Assembly: GCA_003164045.1 (NCBI GenBank)
Contig: PLRU01000101.1
Coordinates: 890-64,889 of the forward strand
Direction: 5' to 3'
DNA length: 64,000 nucleotides
DNA from: Candidatus Lustribacter telmatis
GTDB taxonomy: Bacteria; Vulcanimicrobiota; Vulcanimicrobiia; Vulcanimicrobiales; Vulcanimicrobiaceae
Part shown: positions 16,780 through 25,532 of the stretch, in pieces
Numbering within the stretch: the stretch's first letter is position 1
Layout: every line of letters starts with the position of its first letter
The notes under the pieces: generated by a model
What the model saw: only the letters and a program-made list of their open reading frames with translations
What the model was told of the DNA's origin: nothing
Database searches by the model: none
Made by a program: the position numbers and the translations under genes

Positions 16780-18120
16780 GTGAAGAACCCGTTCCACCGG
16801 ATCGACCGCGCGCTTGCCGTGCTCGCCGCGTGCGCCGTCCTCATCGGCGCCGCCGCCCGTCCACCGGCCGCTGCAAACGACGTGAGCCTGCTCGATCTCG
16901 TGGAGACGGAGTTCGGGTACACGACGGTCGCGGACCAGTATCAGCACGCCGTCGCGCCGCAGCTCTTGCTCGACGGCGCGCGCGTCGGTATCGTCGCGTA
17001 CCTGCGTTCGCGAGGCATCGCGAACCCGCAAGTCGGCATGATCCACGCGCGGCCCGACGGACGTGGAGCCGTGCCGGCGATCGAACAGCAGATCGGACTC
17101 GCGATCGAACGCTACGGCGCGCGCGTGAGTGCGCTTGGGCTCGTGTACGCCGCGATTCGCGGCGAAGTCGCCGCGCTGCACGATCCGTACTCGGTGTTCT
17201 TTACGGCGGCCGACGTCAAGGGCTTCAGCGCCGCCATCGACGGCACCGCGTTCGGCGGCATCGGCATCCAGCTTGCCTTCGACGACGTGCACAAGACGTG
17301 GTCGGCCGATACGGTATTCGACGGCAGCCCCGCGGCGAAGGCCGGCGTGCTCGCCGGCGATATGCTCCTGGCGGTCGACGGTACCAGTCTCGCGGGCCTC
17401 GATAACGCACACGTGCAGGCCCTCATTCGCGGCAAGATCGGCACGACCGCAAGCCTCGCCATTTCACGCAACGGCACGCCGCTCGACGGCACGCTCGCGA
17501 TCGTGCGCGCGTCGGTCACGCCGCCCGACGTCACCGAACGGCTCTTGCCGGATAATGTGGGCTACGTCGCGCTGCGCTCGTTCTCGCTCGACGCCGGAAC
17601 GAAGGTGCGCGCGGCGCTCGTGCGGCTTGCGCAGCGCGGCGCGCGGGCGTACGTCTTCGATCTGCGCGGCGACGGCGGCGGATATGAGAGCGCGGCCGTG
17701 CACGTGGCCTCGGCGTTCATTCCGAGTGGTCCGATCGTTGCCAACGAAGGGCGCGACGGCAAGCGGCGCGTCTCGCCCGCCGACGGGAACGCGGTTCCGG
17801 CGCTGCCGCTCGTGGTGCTGGTCGACCACGATTCCGCCTCGGGCGCGGAATTGGTCGCGGGCGCGATTCAAGACCGCCACGCGGGGACGCTCGTCGGCGC
17901 TCGCACGTTCGGGAAGGGCGTCGCCCAAACGATGTTCGCCCTGCCCGATGGATCGGCGATCAAGCTCACCACGGCGCGCTATTATACCGCCGGGGGGCGT
18001 TTCATCGACCACATCGGCCTCGAACCCGACGTTGCGGTCGAGGAGCCGGCGGGTTCCGAACCCGGCGTACCGGGCCACGATCCGCAACTCGACCGTGCGC
18101 TGACGCTTCTCGCGCGCTAG
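16780..18120 (+). CDS. C-terminal processing peptidase (S41A family) with PDZ domain
   Basis: 446 residues. A signal peptide or anchor covers about 1-32. An N-terminal helical region is followed by a PDZ domain (about 150-245, GGIGIQLAF and GDMLLAVDG) and the S41 protease domain. The Ser-Lys dyad is S354 in DSASGAE and K379 in FGKGVAQ, with Q383 nearby. It cleaves exported proteins at nonpolar C-termini in the periplasm. The GTG at 16780 follows the previous stop by 17 bp and begins a clean signal sequence (MKNPFHR), so the longer frame from 16666 is rejected. Confidence 0.88.
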   Translation: MKNPFHRIDRALAVLAACAVLIGAAARPPAAANDVSLLDLVETEFGYTTVADQYQHAVAPQLLLDGARVGIVAYLRSRGIANPQVGMIHARPDGRGAVPAIEQQIGLAIERYGARVSALGLVYAAIRGEVAALHDPYSVFFTAADVKGFSAAIDGTAFGGIGIQLAFDDVHKTWSADTVFDGSPAAKAGVLAGDMLLAVDGTSLAGLDNAHVQALIRGKIGTTASLAISRNGTPLDGTLAIVRASVTPPDVTERLLPDNVGYVALRSFSLDAGTKVRAALVRLAQRGARAYVFDLRGDGGGYESAAVHVASAFIPSGPIVANEGRDGKRRVSPADGNAVPALPLVVLVDHDSASGAELVAGAIQDRHAGTLVGARTFGKGVAQTMFALPDGSAIKLTTARYYTAGGRFIDHIGLEPDVAVEEPAGSEPGVPGHDPQLDRALTLLAR

Positions 18121-18142
18121 AATGGGGGAAAGGAAGACCATC

Positions 18143-18493
18143 ATGCGATTCGCCCTCATCCTCACCGCCCTCGTCGCCGCCGCAACGGCGCTCCCGGTCG
18201 CTGCTCAGACACCGTCCCCGCACGTCTCCGGCGTGTTTGGGCCGAGCCGAGTGCCACCGAAGAACCTCTTGAACTCGCCCAACACGAAGGCGAACACGCA
18301 CAGCATGAGCGGTCAGGGTTGCATCAGCGGTCCCACGTCCATGCGCGCGCAAAATTCGCTCAACCCGATCACGGGCAAGCAGCAAGCCGCGACGATCGTC
18401 TCGATTCCGATCGGTAGGGGCAGCGGCGACGTCGCCTCGTCGACGACGCGCGCACAGCAGGCTCAGGCTTGCGCGCATTCGCGCGCTCACTAG
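18143..18493 (+). CDS. Small secreted protein of unknown function
   Basis: 116 residues with a clear Sec signal peptide (MRFALILTALVAAATALPVAAQT). The mature part is short, polar and rich in Ser, Asn, Thr and Gln, with two Cys (one in SGQGCISG and one in QACAHS) that could pair. No known domain is recognised. GGGGGAAAGGAAG just upstream supports the ATG at 18143 over the frame opening at 18122. It lies between a periplasmic protease and a dioxygenase gene on the same strand. Confidence 0.6.
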   Translation: MRFALILTALVAAATALPVAAQTPSPHVSGVFGPSRVPPKNLLNSPNTKANTHSMSGQGCISGPTSMRAQNSLNPITGKQQAATIVSIPIGRGSGDVASSTTRAQQAQACAHSRAH

Positions 18494-18495
18494 GC

Positions 18496-19314
18496 TTGCT
18501 CGAATGGGAAGTGCTCACGCCGGCGATCGGCGCCGTCATTCACGGCATCGATCTCGCCGACGCGCGCGCGTTAGCGCACCACGGTGACGAACTGCGGCGA
18601 GCGCTGCTCGAACATCAGGTGATCTTTTTCCGCGACCAGCACCTCGATCCGGCTGCGCAGGTGCGGGTGGCCGCGATCTTCGGCACGGTCAAGGACGTGG
18701 CGTCGAATTTCGCTGCACATCCGGCGAACCCGCAGGTCGAGTTGCTCGAGAGCCACGGCCACGGACCGGGCACCGACGTGTGGCACGCCGATCTCACCTG
18801 GCAGCGCACGCCGCCGATCGGTGCGGCGCTCTATGCAGTCGACGTTCCGGCGGCGGGCGGCGATACGATGTGGGCCAGCATGACGGCTGCGTACGATTCG
18901 CTCGCGCCGGAATTGCAAACGTATCTGAGTGGACTGACTGCCGTACACAACTGGGAGGGCCCGGAGATTACCGGCTTCGTTCTAGGCGGCGCGGGTGGCG
19001 AGGCCCGGTATCGCACCCTGCGCGAAACGTACCCCCCGCTCGAGGTTCCGGTCGTTACGGTCCATCCGGAGACGCACAAGCGCGTCATCCGCGTCAACGC
19101 GCTCTATACGACCTCGATTTGCGGCGTCTCACGCGAGCAGAGCGCGGCGTTGCTCGCAATGTTGACGGGCCTCGCCCGCGTGCCCGAGTGGCAGATCCGC
19201 TTTCACTGGAAACCGGGCTCGCTCGCCGTGTGGGATAATCGCGCCGTGCAGCACTATGCGGTGAACGACTACCACCCGTCGTACCGGCTGATGCACCGCG
19301 TGACGATCGGTTAG
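18496..19314 (+). CDS. TauD/TfdA-family Fe(II)/2-oxoglutarate dioxygenase
   Basis: 272 residues. The family start LTPAIGAVIHGIDL is at 7-20, the facial triad is H97 and D99 in WHADLTW and H253 in NRAVQHYA, and the 2-oxoglutarate-binding Arg is R264 or R268 near the C-terminus. These enzymes hydroxylate taurine, alkylsulfates, phenoxyacetates or similar compounds; taurine use would release sulfite, which fits the sulfur-oxidation genes 9 kb away but is only inference. The TTG at 18496 gives the standard N-terminus; a TTG at 18469 or GTG at 18511 is possible. It converges on the PFK gene, sharing TTAG. Confidence 0.85.
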   Translation: MLEWEVLTPAIGAVIHGIDLADARALAHHGDELRRALLEHQVIFFRDQHLDPAAQVRVAAIFGTVKDVASNFAAHPANPQVELLESHGHGPGTDVWHADLTWQRTPPIGAALYAVDVPAAGGDTMWASMTAAYDSLAPELQTYLSGLTAVHNWEGPEITGFVLGGAGGEARYRTLRETYPPLEVPVVTVHPETHKRVIRVNALYTTSICGVSREQSAALLAMLTGLARVPEWQIRFHWKPGSLAVWDNRAVQHYAVNDYHPSYRLMHRVTIG

Positions 19315-20549
19315 CGCTTACCCACCGCGGTGAACGCGGCGCTGAAGTCTTCCGGTGAGAGATTGGTTTGCGAGGCGATTTGCGAGAGGCGCGGTTCGAC
19401 GAGGTCGCCGGGTTCGAGGCGGATCATATACGAGCGCGCGACTTCGTAGGCTTCGGTCGTCACGTCGACCATGCGCACGCGCACGCGGCCGGTTTGCGGA
19501 TCTTGCAGATCGGCGAGCGTCACCGGCGTCACGCGGCCACCGGTGAGCGCGATCAGCGCGCCGCTGCCGCCGCGTAAGAGGTAGCGCACGGCGCCGAAGC
19601 CGAGCGTGCGGGTGTATTCGACGTCGAACGGCACCGGTTTCGCGCACCGCAGTTCGTAGCCGATGTCTTTGTTCACCACGGTCATGTCGACGCCGATCTC
19701 TTCGAGCCGTTTGCGCACGGCGTCGCGCAGCACGGCGCCGAGCGGCACGTCGGCTAGGCGCACGTGTCCGTACGCGTCGCGCGAGACGCTATCGAAGTGC
19801 TCGAGCTGCTCGGCGGTGAGGCGCTCGGCGATGCCCTCGGCGACGATCGCCACGCCGTGATCGTGACCCGATGCGCGGCGTTTGACGATCGAACCGACGA
19901 TCGTGTCGACGACGAGGCGCAGGTCGAACACATCGTCGGCAAACTCTTCGGGGATCACGGCCAGCGTTGCACCGGCGGCCTTGCACATACCGAGGGCGAG
20001 CGAGCCCGACTTGCGGCCCATGCTCACGCACAAGTACCAGCGCGCGGTCGTGCGCGCGTCTTCCATCAGGCTCTCGACGATGTTGGTGCCCACGGCGCGC
20101 GCGGTCTCGAAGCCGAACGTCGGCGCGTTGTCGGGTAGCGGCAGATCGTTGTCGATCGTCTTCGGTACCGTCGCGACGCCGATGGCGCCGTGCGCGAGTT
20201 CGGCGATGCGCGTCGCGCCGTAGGTGGTGTCGTCGCCGCCGATGCACACGAGATAGCGCACGCCGAGCTGGCGCAGCGAACGCAGGCAGCGGTCGAGGGT
20301 GGCTTGATCTTTGGCCGGATTCGTGCGCGACGTCCGCAGGATCGAGCCGCCGGTGAAGTGGATGCGCGATACGTCGGCCACCGTCAACTCGCGCACTTTG
20401 GAGATGTCGCCTTGCGCGATGTGCCGGTAGCCGTCGTAGAGCCCGATCACGCGCAGGCCGTTATTGATGGCCTCGATCGTGGCGGAGGCAATGACGCCGT
20501 TGATGCCGGGCGCCGGGCCGCCGCCGACGAGGATCGCGAGGGTATCCAT
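19311..20549 (-). CDS. pfp: Phosphofructokinase, pyrophosphate-type active site
   Basis: 412 residues with the PFK fold. The two positions that separate PPi from ATP enzymes are readable: GGDDT at 104-108 (Asp in place of Gly) and PKTIDND at 129-135 (Lys in place of Gly). Both are of the PPi type. It would convert fructose 6-phosphate and PPi to fructose 1,6-bisphosphate and Pi, reversibly, in the cytoplasm. A MGRKSG substrate motif follows. The ATG at 20549 is set by MDTLAILVGGGPAPGIN; the frame further upstream is a shadow of the Rieske gene. ATP-specific variants with these residues exist but are rare. Confidence 0.88.
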   Translation of the reverse strand: MDTLAILVGGGPAPGINGVIASATIEAINNGLRVIGLYDGYRHIAQGDISKVRELTVADVSRIHFTGGSILRTSRTNPAKDQATLDRCLRSLRQLGVRYLVCIGGDDTTYGATRIAELAHGAIGVATVPKTIDNDLPLPDNAPTFGFETARAVGTNIVESLMEDARTTARWYLCVSMGRKSGSLALGMCKAAGATLAVIPEEFADDVFDLRLVVDTIVGSIVKRRASGHDHGVAIVAEGIAERLTAEQLEHFDSVSRDAYGHVRLADVPLGAVLRDAVRKRLEEIGVDMTVVNKDIGYELRCAKPVPFDVEYTRTLGFGAVRYLLRGGSGALIALTGGRVTPVTLADLQDPQTGRVRVRMVDVTTEAYEVARSYMIRLEPGDLVEPRLSQIASQTNLSPEDFSAAFTAVGKR

Positions 20550-20560
20550 AGCGGGAGATT

Positions 20561-20574
20561 CCGGGCGTGCCCGG
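20561..20574. promoter_or_regulatory. Inverted repeat in the PFK/Rieske divergent gap, possible operator
   Basis: CCGGGC (20561-20566) and GCCCGG (20569-20574) are perfect complements around GT, and are followed by AAAATTT. The 39-bp gap must hold signals for both divergent genes. It may be an operator for the oxygenase-permease pair; chance is possible at this GC content. Confidence 0.3.
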
Positions 20575-20588
20575 CAAAATTTCCTACC

Positions 20589-21905
20589 ATGCCAAGCGTC
20601 GAAGAGCGAGAAATTCTTACCCGCGTCGGTCCCGGCACGCCCGTCGGAACGATGATGCGCGAATACTGGATTCCGGCTGCGATGAGTTCCGAGTTCGTTG
20701 CCGACGCGCCGCCGGTGCGGCTGATGCTGCTGGGCGAGAAGCTGGTTGGTTTTCGCAACAGCGCCGGTGTGCCCGGTATCATGGATCAGCAGTGCCCGCA
20801 TCGCTGCGCGTCGCTGTTCTTCGGCCGCAACGAAGCCGGCGGTCTCCGCTGCGCCTATCACGGCTGGAAGTTCGAGGTCGACGGCACGTGCATCGAGATG
20901 CCGAACGTGCCGCCGCACCTCGCCCATCCGGAAAAGGTTCGCGCGCGGGCCTATCCGTGCGTCGAACGCAACGGCCTGATCTGGACCTACATGGGCACGC
21001 GGGCCGTGCCGCCGCCGCTGCCCGCGTTCGAAACCGTGCTGATGCCCAAAGCGGAGATGCGCATTTTCTTCGTGCAGCGTTCGTGTAACTGGCTGCAGGC
21101 GCTCGAAGGCGATATCGACACCTCGCACTTCGGTTTTCTCCACGCCGGACTCGTGGCAGCCGACGACGCGCCCGAGGGACATACGGCGCGCTTTGCGCTG
21201 GCAAATCGCGCGCCCGAGTATCACGTGGCCGACACGGATTGGGGCACGATGTACGCGGCCTATCGCGACGGCGATCCGGGCATGACGTATTGGCGTTTCG
21301 CGCACTACCTCTTTCCGTTCTGGACGATGCCGCCCGACGGCGAGTTCAAGAAGCACGTCGTGGCGCGCGCGTGGGTGCCGATGGACGACACGCACACGAT
21401 GTTCGTCCACCTGTCGTGGACCCAAAATGCGCAGGGCATGCGTTCGCTCCGCGGCGGCCGGCCGATGATCGGCGCGTCGATGGGCAACACGTATCTGCCG
21501 AACGAACCGGATTGGTATGGGCGCTGGCGCCTGGCCGCCAACGCGTCGAACGATTACCAGATCGACCGCGAAACGCAGCGCAGCGGCAGCTTCAGCGGCA
21601 TCGAAGGGATCCATCTGCAGGATCAAGCGATGACCGAGAGCATGGGCGGCATCGTGGATCACGACGCCGAGCACTTGGTCGTGAGCGATCACATGATCGC
21701 GCGCACGCGCCGGCGCATTCTGCTTGCGGCGCGCGCGTGCAGCGAGGCGAACGTCACGCCGCCGGGCGTCGACCATCCCGAAGTCTTCCACGGGGCGCGT
21801 TCGGGCGATTTCATGTCGTCGAATTCGCTCGGCTGGCTCGAAGCGTACGGCAACGAAGTGCGCGCGTCGGCGAACCCGGCCGGCGTGCTGCGGTCGGCCG
21901 GGTGA
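20589..21905 (+). CDS. Rieske non-heme iron oxygenase, phthalate-dioxygenase-like
   Basis: 438 residues. The Rieske cluster ligands are C69 and H71 in CPHRC and C88 and H91 in CAYHGWKF. The mononuclear iron site is in EGDIDTSHFGFLH, with H180 and H185 and the bridging D177. The layout and length match single-component alpha-subunit enzymes of the phthalate 4,5-dioxygenase or vanillate demethylase type, which hydroxylate or demethylate aromatic acids and take electrons from a separate reductase. No reductase is encoded nearby. It is coupled by a GTGA overlap to an aromatic-acid permease, supporting an aromatic carboxylate substrate. Confidence 0.9.
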   Translation: MPSVEEREILTRVGPGTPVGTMMREYWIPAAMSSEFVADAPPVRLMLLGEKLVGFRNSAGVPGIMDQQCPHRCASLFFGRNEAGGLRCAYHGWKFEVDGTCIEMPNVPPHLAHPEKVRARAYPCVERNGLIWTYMGTRAVPPPLPAFETVLMPKAEMRIFFVQRSCNWLQALEGDIDTSHFGFLHAGLVAADDAPEGHTARFALANRAPEYHVADTDWGTMYAAYRDGDPGMTYWRFAHYLFPFWTMPPDGEFKKHVVARAWVPMDDTHTMFVHLSWTQNAQGMRSLRGGRPMIGASMGNTYLPNEPDWYGRWRLAANASNDYQIDRETQRSGSFSGIEGIHLQDQAMTESMGGIVDHDAEHLVVSDHMIARTRRRILLAARACSEANVTPPGVDHPEVFHGARSGDFMSSNSLGWLEAYGNEVRASANPAGVLRSAG

Positions 21906-23254
21906 TCGCCGCCGACGCGACCTCGATCCTCGCGCGGCTCGCGCGCATTCCCGTTTCGCCCTGGCACGTTCGCGCGCGGCTGATCCTTGGCATCGCGACG
22001 TTTTTCGACGGGTTCGATCTGCTGACGATCAGCTTCGCGTTGCCGGCTTTCGCGCAGGCGTGGGGCATGACGCCCGGTCAGATCGGCCTCGTGATCTCCT
22101 CGGCGTTTTTCGGGCAGCTGATCGGTGCACTCGGCGCGGGGTGGGCGGCGGAACGCTTCGGCCGCTTACCGGTGGTGACGGTATCGATCGCTTCGTATGC
22201 ACTGATGAGCATCGCCTGCGCGCTCTCGTGGAATCCCGCCTCGCTCATTGCGTTCCGGTTCGTGCAAGGGCTCGGCCTCGGCGCCGAAGTGCCGATCGCC
22301 ACCACCTACGTGAACGAAATCGCGCCGGCGAACGTGCGCGGACAATTCTACGTGTTCTACGAGCTGATCTTCGTCGTGGGTCTGATCGCGGCGGCGATCG
22401 GCGGCGCGATCATCGTGCCGTGGCTCGGCTGGCAAGTGATGTTCTACATCGGATCGCTGCCGCTGCTGCTGGCGCTCGTGCTGATGCGGCTCTTGCCGGA
22501 ATCCCCGCGCTGGCTCGTTTCGCGCGGACGGTTGTCCGAGGCGGATGCCGTCGTAGCGCAGATCGAAACGGCCGTCGTCGCATCCGGACGCGCGTTGCCC
22601 CCGCCGGAACTGCACGTGAGCGTGCCGGCGCAGGAGAAGGCCGACGTCGCCGAGTTGTTCCGCGGCGCGTACCGGCGCCGGACGCTGACCGTGTGGGCGC
22701 TCTGGTTTTGCTGTTTCTCAACGACCTACGGTTTGGGTTCGTGGCTGCCCACGCTCTACAAAACGGTCTTCCACCTCGATCTGGCGACGTCGCTGCGCTA
22801 CGGCCTGATCACGCAAGTGGTCGGCATCGCGGGTTCGGCATTGCTGGCGCTGCTCGTCGATCGCGTTGGACGAAAACCGCTGCTGACGATCGGCTTCTTT
22901 GCCGGTGGCGTCGCGCTGCTCGCATTGTTCCTCACCGGCGTCACCACCGCGATGACCCTGCTGATCTTCGTTTCGATCGGCACGTTCTTCATGGGCGCCG
23001 TTTCGATCGGACTCAACCTCTACACGCCCGAACTCTATCCGACGCGCGTCCGCGCGCTCGGCAGCAGCATCGGCGGCGCCTGGCAACGTGTCGCGGCGGG
23101 CATCGGTCCCAACGTCGTTGCCGGTCTGCTCGGCGCGTACGGGTTACGCTCGGTGTTCGTCTATTTCGGCGTACTGGCGCTTGCGGGCGGTGCGCTCACG
23201 TGGGCGTTTGCAACGGAGACCAAGGGACGAACGCTCGAAGAACTTTCGCCTTAG
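21902..23254 (+). CDS. MFS transporter, aromatic-acid:proton symporter-like
   Basis: 450 residues and twelve predicted helices. TM1 carries DGFDLLTISF, typical of the aromatic acid/H+ symporter group, with GWAAERFGRLPV as the loop 2-3 motif and PESPRWLVSRGR between the halves. It probably imports the aromatic acid oxidised by the Rieske enzyme encoded just upstream. The GTG shares bases with the previous stop, and the long frame upstream is a shadow. Its stop overlaps the convergent TMEM175-like gene by 4 bp (TTAG). Confidence 0.88.
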   Translation: MIAADATSILARLARIPVSPWHVRARLILGIATFFDGFDLLTISFALPAFAQAWGMTPGQIGLVISSAFFGQLIGALGAGWAAERFGRLPVVTVSIASYALMSIACALSWNPASLIAFRFVQGLGLGAEVPIATTYVNEIAPANVRGQFYVFYELIFVVGLIAAAIGGAIIVPWLGWQVMFYIGSLPLLLALVLMRLLPESPRWLVSRGRLSEADAVVAQIETAVVASGRALPPPELHVSVPAQEKADVAELFRGAYRRRTLTVWALWFCCFSTTYGLGSWLPTLYKTVFHLDLATSLRYGLITQVVGIAGSALLALLVDRVGRKPLLTIGFFAGGVALLALFLTGVTTAMTLLIFVSIGTFFMGAVSIGLNLYTPELYPTRVRALGSSIGGAWQRVAAGIGPNVVAGLLGAYGLRSVFVYFGVLALAGGALTWAFATETKGRTLEELSP

Positions 23255-23859
23255 TCGACGGCGTCCAAGTCGTTGTCGGTGCCGTGCGGGATCAGATAGT
23301 ATGCGGCGATGAGCACGTAGAGTGAGAAGCTCACAACCGGCGCGATCAGCGAGATGAGCATCGCGCAGGTATATGCGAGAAAACCAAGCCGGTAGGCGAT
23401 CACCGTCTCGCGGATGGTTGCGTCGCTCACGCTCGGATCGAACGCGCGCTTGCGGACGAGGTGCGCCAGGAGCAGGTTGTACATCAGCGAGGATGACGTT
23501 AGCGTCAGGCCGTAGAGAAACGTCGCCGGGCGCATTTCCGGAAACGCGCCGAGCGTCGACGTGGCGAACGGAATGAAGACGGTGACGCCGAGCAATCCGA
23601 GATTGAGAAAGCTCGTCATCCGGTCGATGCGTCCGACGACGCGAAACAGCGCGTGGTGATTCTGCCACATAATTCCGATGACGCCGAAGCTCAATGCGTA
23701 GGCGAGCAAATTGGGCCAGAGATGCAGCAGCGCGGTGGTCAGCTCGGCTTCCGACGGCGGGGGATGCGCGAAGGCGGGCAGTGCGATTCCGAGTACCAGT
23801 AGCGTAACCGCAAACGCGAAGACGCCGTCGGAGAACGCCTCGAAGCGGGTTTTATTCAT
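23251..23859 (-). CDS. TMEM175-family (DUF1211) membrane protein
   Basis: 202 residues and about six transmembrane helices. The first helix contains the family signature RFEAFSDGVFAFAVTLLVL (FSDG at 9-12). Bacterial TMEM175 proteins are tetrameric potassium-permeable channels in the inner membrane. This is a single six-helix repeat, the usual bacterial form. It shares 4 bp with the convergent MFS gene and follows the MetE-like gene on the same strand by 6 bp, so the two may be co-transcribed. Confidence 0.85.
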   Translation of the reverse strand: MNKTRFEAFSDGVFAFAVTLLVLGIALPAFAHPPPSEAELTTALLHLWPNLLAYALSFGVIGIMWQNHHALFRVVGRIDRMTSFLNLGLLGVTVFIPFATSTLGAFPEMRPATFLYGLTLTSSSLMYNLLLAHLVRKRAFDPSVSDATIRETVIAYRLGFLAYTCAMLISLIAPVVSFSLYVLIAAYYLIPHGTDNDLDAVD

Positions 23860-23865
23860 GACCGT

Positions 23866-25011
23866 TTAGGCGTCGGGCCATATCTCTCGCGCCGTTTCGA
23901 CGACGAGCTGCAGTTTCGCCCACTGATCTGCGGGCGTGATGATGTTGCCCTCGACGACGCTGGCGAAGCCGCACTGCGGGCTGATGGCGAGGTTGTCGAG
24001 CGGCACGTACGTTGCCGCTTCCTCCACGCGCCGCAGCAGCGTGCCGCGCTCTTCGAGCTTGCCGTATTTCGAGGTGACGAGCCCGAGTACGACGCGTTTG
24101 TCCGGCGGCATGAAACGCAGCGGCTCGAAATCGCCCGACCGGTCGTCGTCGTATTCGAGCAAGAAGTGGTCGTTGTGCAGGCCGCCAAAGAGCGCCTCGG
24201 CGATCCGCTCGTAACCGCCCTCGGCGATCCAGGCCGAACGCGCGTTGCCGCGGCAGACGTGGATGCCGATTGCCGTATCCGCGCGCCGCTCGGCGATGCA
24301 GTCGTTGATCAACTGCACGTAGCGGCGCAGGCGATCTTCCGGGCGCTCGCCGTTCGCGACGATCTCGGCGCGCATGCGTTCAGAGATGAAGTAGGAGAAG
24401 AGCGGGTCGTCGATTTGGATGTACCGGCAGCCGGCGGCTTCGAGATCAGCGATCTCCGCCCGGTACGCGCGCACGACGTCGGCGAAGAAGGCTTCGATGT
24501 CAGGATAGACGTCGCTCGAGACGACGCTGCGGCCGCCGTGAAAGTGCAGGCGTGAGGGGGAGGGGATCGTGATCTTCGCCGTGTTCGTGGTCGTGCCGGC
24601 GAGAAACGTGAAGTCTTGCACGAGAATCGGTTCGGCCCGGCGCAGCGGTGCGACCGTGACGACGTTCTTGGGAACGTAACGCACCGTGCTCGTCGTGTCG
24701 TGCGCGAACGCCGGGTTCGCCGCCGCCTCGCGAATTTCGACCCCGCCGAGCCGGCCGATGAAGTCGGCATACCAGTTCTCGCGCCGGAACTCGCCGTCGG
24801 TGACCACCTCGAGCCCCACGCGCTCTTGCCCGGCAACCACCGCGCGGATCGCGGCGTCCTCGATCGCACGCAAGCGAGGCGCATCGATCTCGCGGCGCGC
24901 AAGGGCCTCGCGGGCGGCCACGACCTCGGGTGGCCGGAGCAGACTGCCGACGTGATCGGCGCGGAAAAACGGTTTGGTCCGGGTTGCGGCAGTGGTCATG
25001 GTGGCGCGCAT
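23866..25011 (-). CDS. Cobalamin-independent methionine-synthase-like protein (MetE C-domain type)
   Basis: 381 residues, the length of stand-alone MetE catalytic-domain relatives (YxjG/YxjH type) rather than full MetE. The start FRADHVGSLLRP is characteristic. Candidate zinc ligands are His and Cys in HVCRGN, Glu in LLEYDDD and Cys in SPQCGFASV. It transfers a methyl group to a thiol such as homocysteine, or demethylates a small methyl donor. The ATG at 25011 is annotated; an ATG at 24999 is equally possible. Confidence 0.85.
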   Translation of the reverse strand: MRATMTTAATRTKPFFRADHVGSLLRPPEVVAAREALARREIDAPRLRAIEDAAIRAVVAGQERVGLEVVTDGEFRRENWYADFIGRLGGVEIREAAANPAFAHDTTSTVRYVPKNVVTVAPLRRAEPILVQDFTFLAGTTTNTAKITIPSPSRLHFHGGRSVVSSDVYPDIEAFFADVVRAYRAEIADLEAAGCRYIQIDDPLFSYFISERMRAEIVANGERPEDRLRRYVQLINDCIAERRADTAIGIHVCRGNARSAWIAEGGYERIAEALFGGLHNDHFLLEYDDDRSGDFEPLRFMPPDKRVVLGLVTSKYGKLEERGTLLRRVEEAATYVPLDNLAISPQCGFASVVEGNIITPADQWAKLQLVVETAREIWPDA

Positions 25012-25041
25012 TTGCCGGGCACGGTAGGAGCGGCCTGCTGC

Positions 25042-25518
25042 ATGACCAACGCTTTCGGCGTGCGCGAGTTAGAGGCATCGGTCCCAGTCAAGGCGCCAAG
25101 CGGCTTTGCGATCGCGTTCCTAAACACGTACGTGCGCGAGGTCGGCGGGGATGCCGATGGAAACTTGCCGATGCGCTACACGGTCACGCAACTCGCCGGG
25201 CTGACGCTCGAGCGCGACGTCACGGTACGGGTCGATTACCATACGCTTCCGAATGAAAGCGCGCATCTGCACATCTGCTGGGAACCGGATGCGAGCCTTT
25301 TCCCAAGCTTTCAAGGCACGCTGCACGCCGATGCGACCGGGGAGCGGACGTGCACGCTCCACATTGCCGGAACGTACGAGGTGCCGGGCGGCATGGCCGG
25401 GCAGTTGTTCGATAACGTCATCGGCGTGCGGATCGCGCACGGCTCGCTCGAACAATTGCTCGAACAGTTTCGCGAAGCGATCGAAAACGATTACAAAAAG
25501 CGCATGGAGTATGCATAG
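25042..25518 (+). CDS. Conserved hypothetical protein, possibly SRPBCC/START-like
   Basis: 158 residues without a signal peptide. The pattern of alternating beta-strands followed by a long C-terminal helix (about 130-155, containing HGSLEQLLEQF) and the segment IAGTYEVPGGMAGQLFDN resemble SRPBCC ligand-binding domains. The match is by eye and weak. The ATG at 25042 is preceded by TAGGAG. It is the first gene of the plus-strand run leading to the sox cluster and ends 14 bp before a binding-protein gene. Confidence 0.55.
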   Translation: MTNAFGVRELEASVPVKAPSGFAIAFLNTYVREVGGDADGNLPMRYTVTQLAGLTLERDVTVRVDYHTLPNESAHLHICWEPDASLFPSFQGTLHADATGERTCTLHIAGTYEVPGGMAGQLFDNVIGVRIAHGSLEQLLEQFREAIENDYKKRMEYA

Positions 25519-25532
25519 CGCGCTCCGCGGGC

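Noticed and set aside
20566-25023. A 13-base motif (CGTGCCCGGCAAA) before the Rieske gene and, on the other strand, before the MetE-like gene
   Set aside because: A repeated 13-mer is expected many times by chance in 64 kb on both strands. Both copies are intergenic, so it is only mildly suggestive and I do not claim a regulon.
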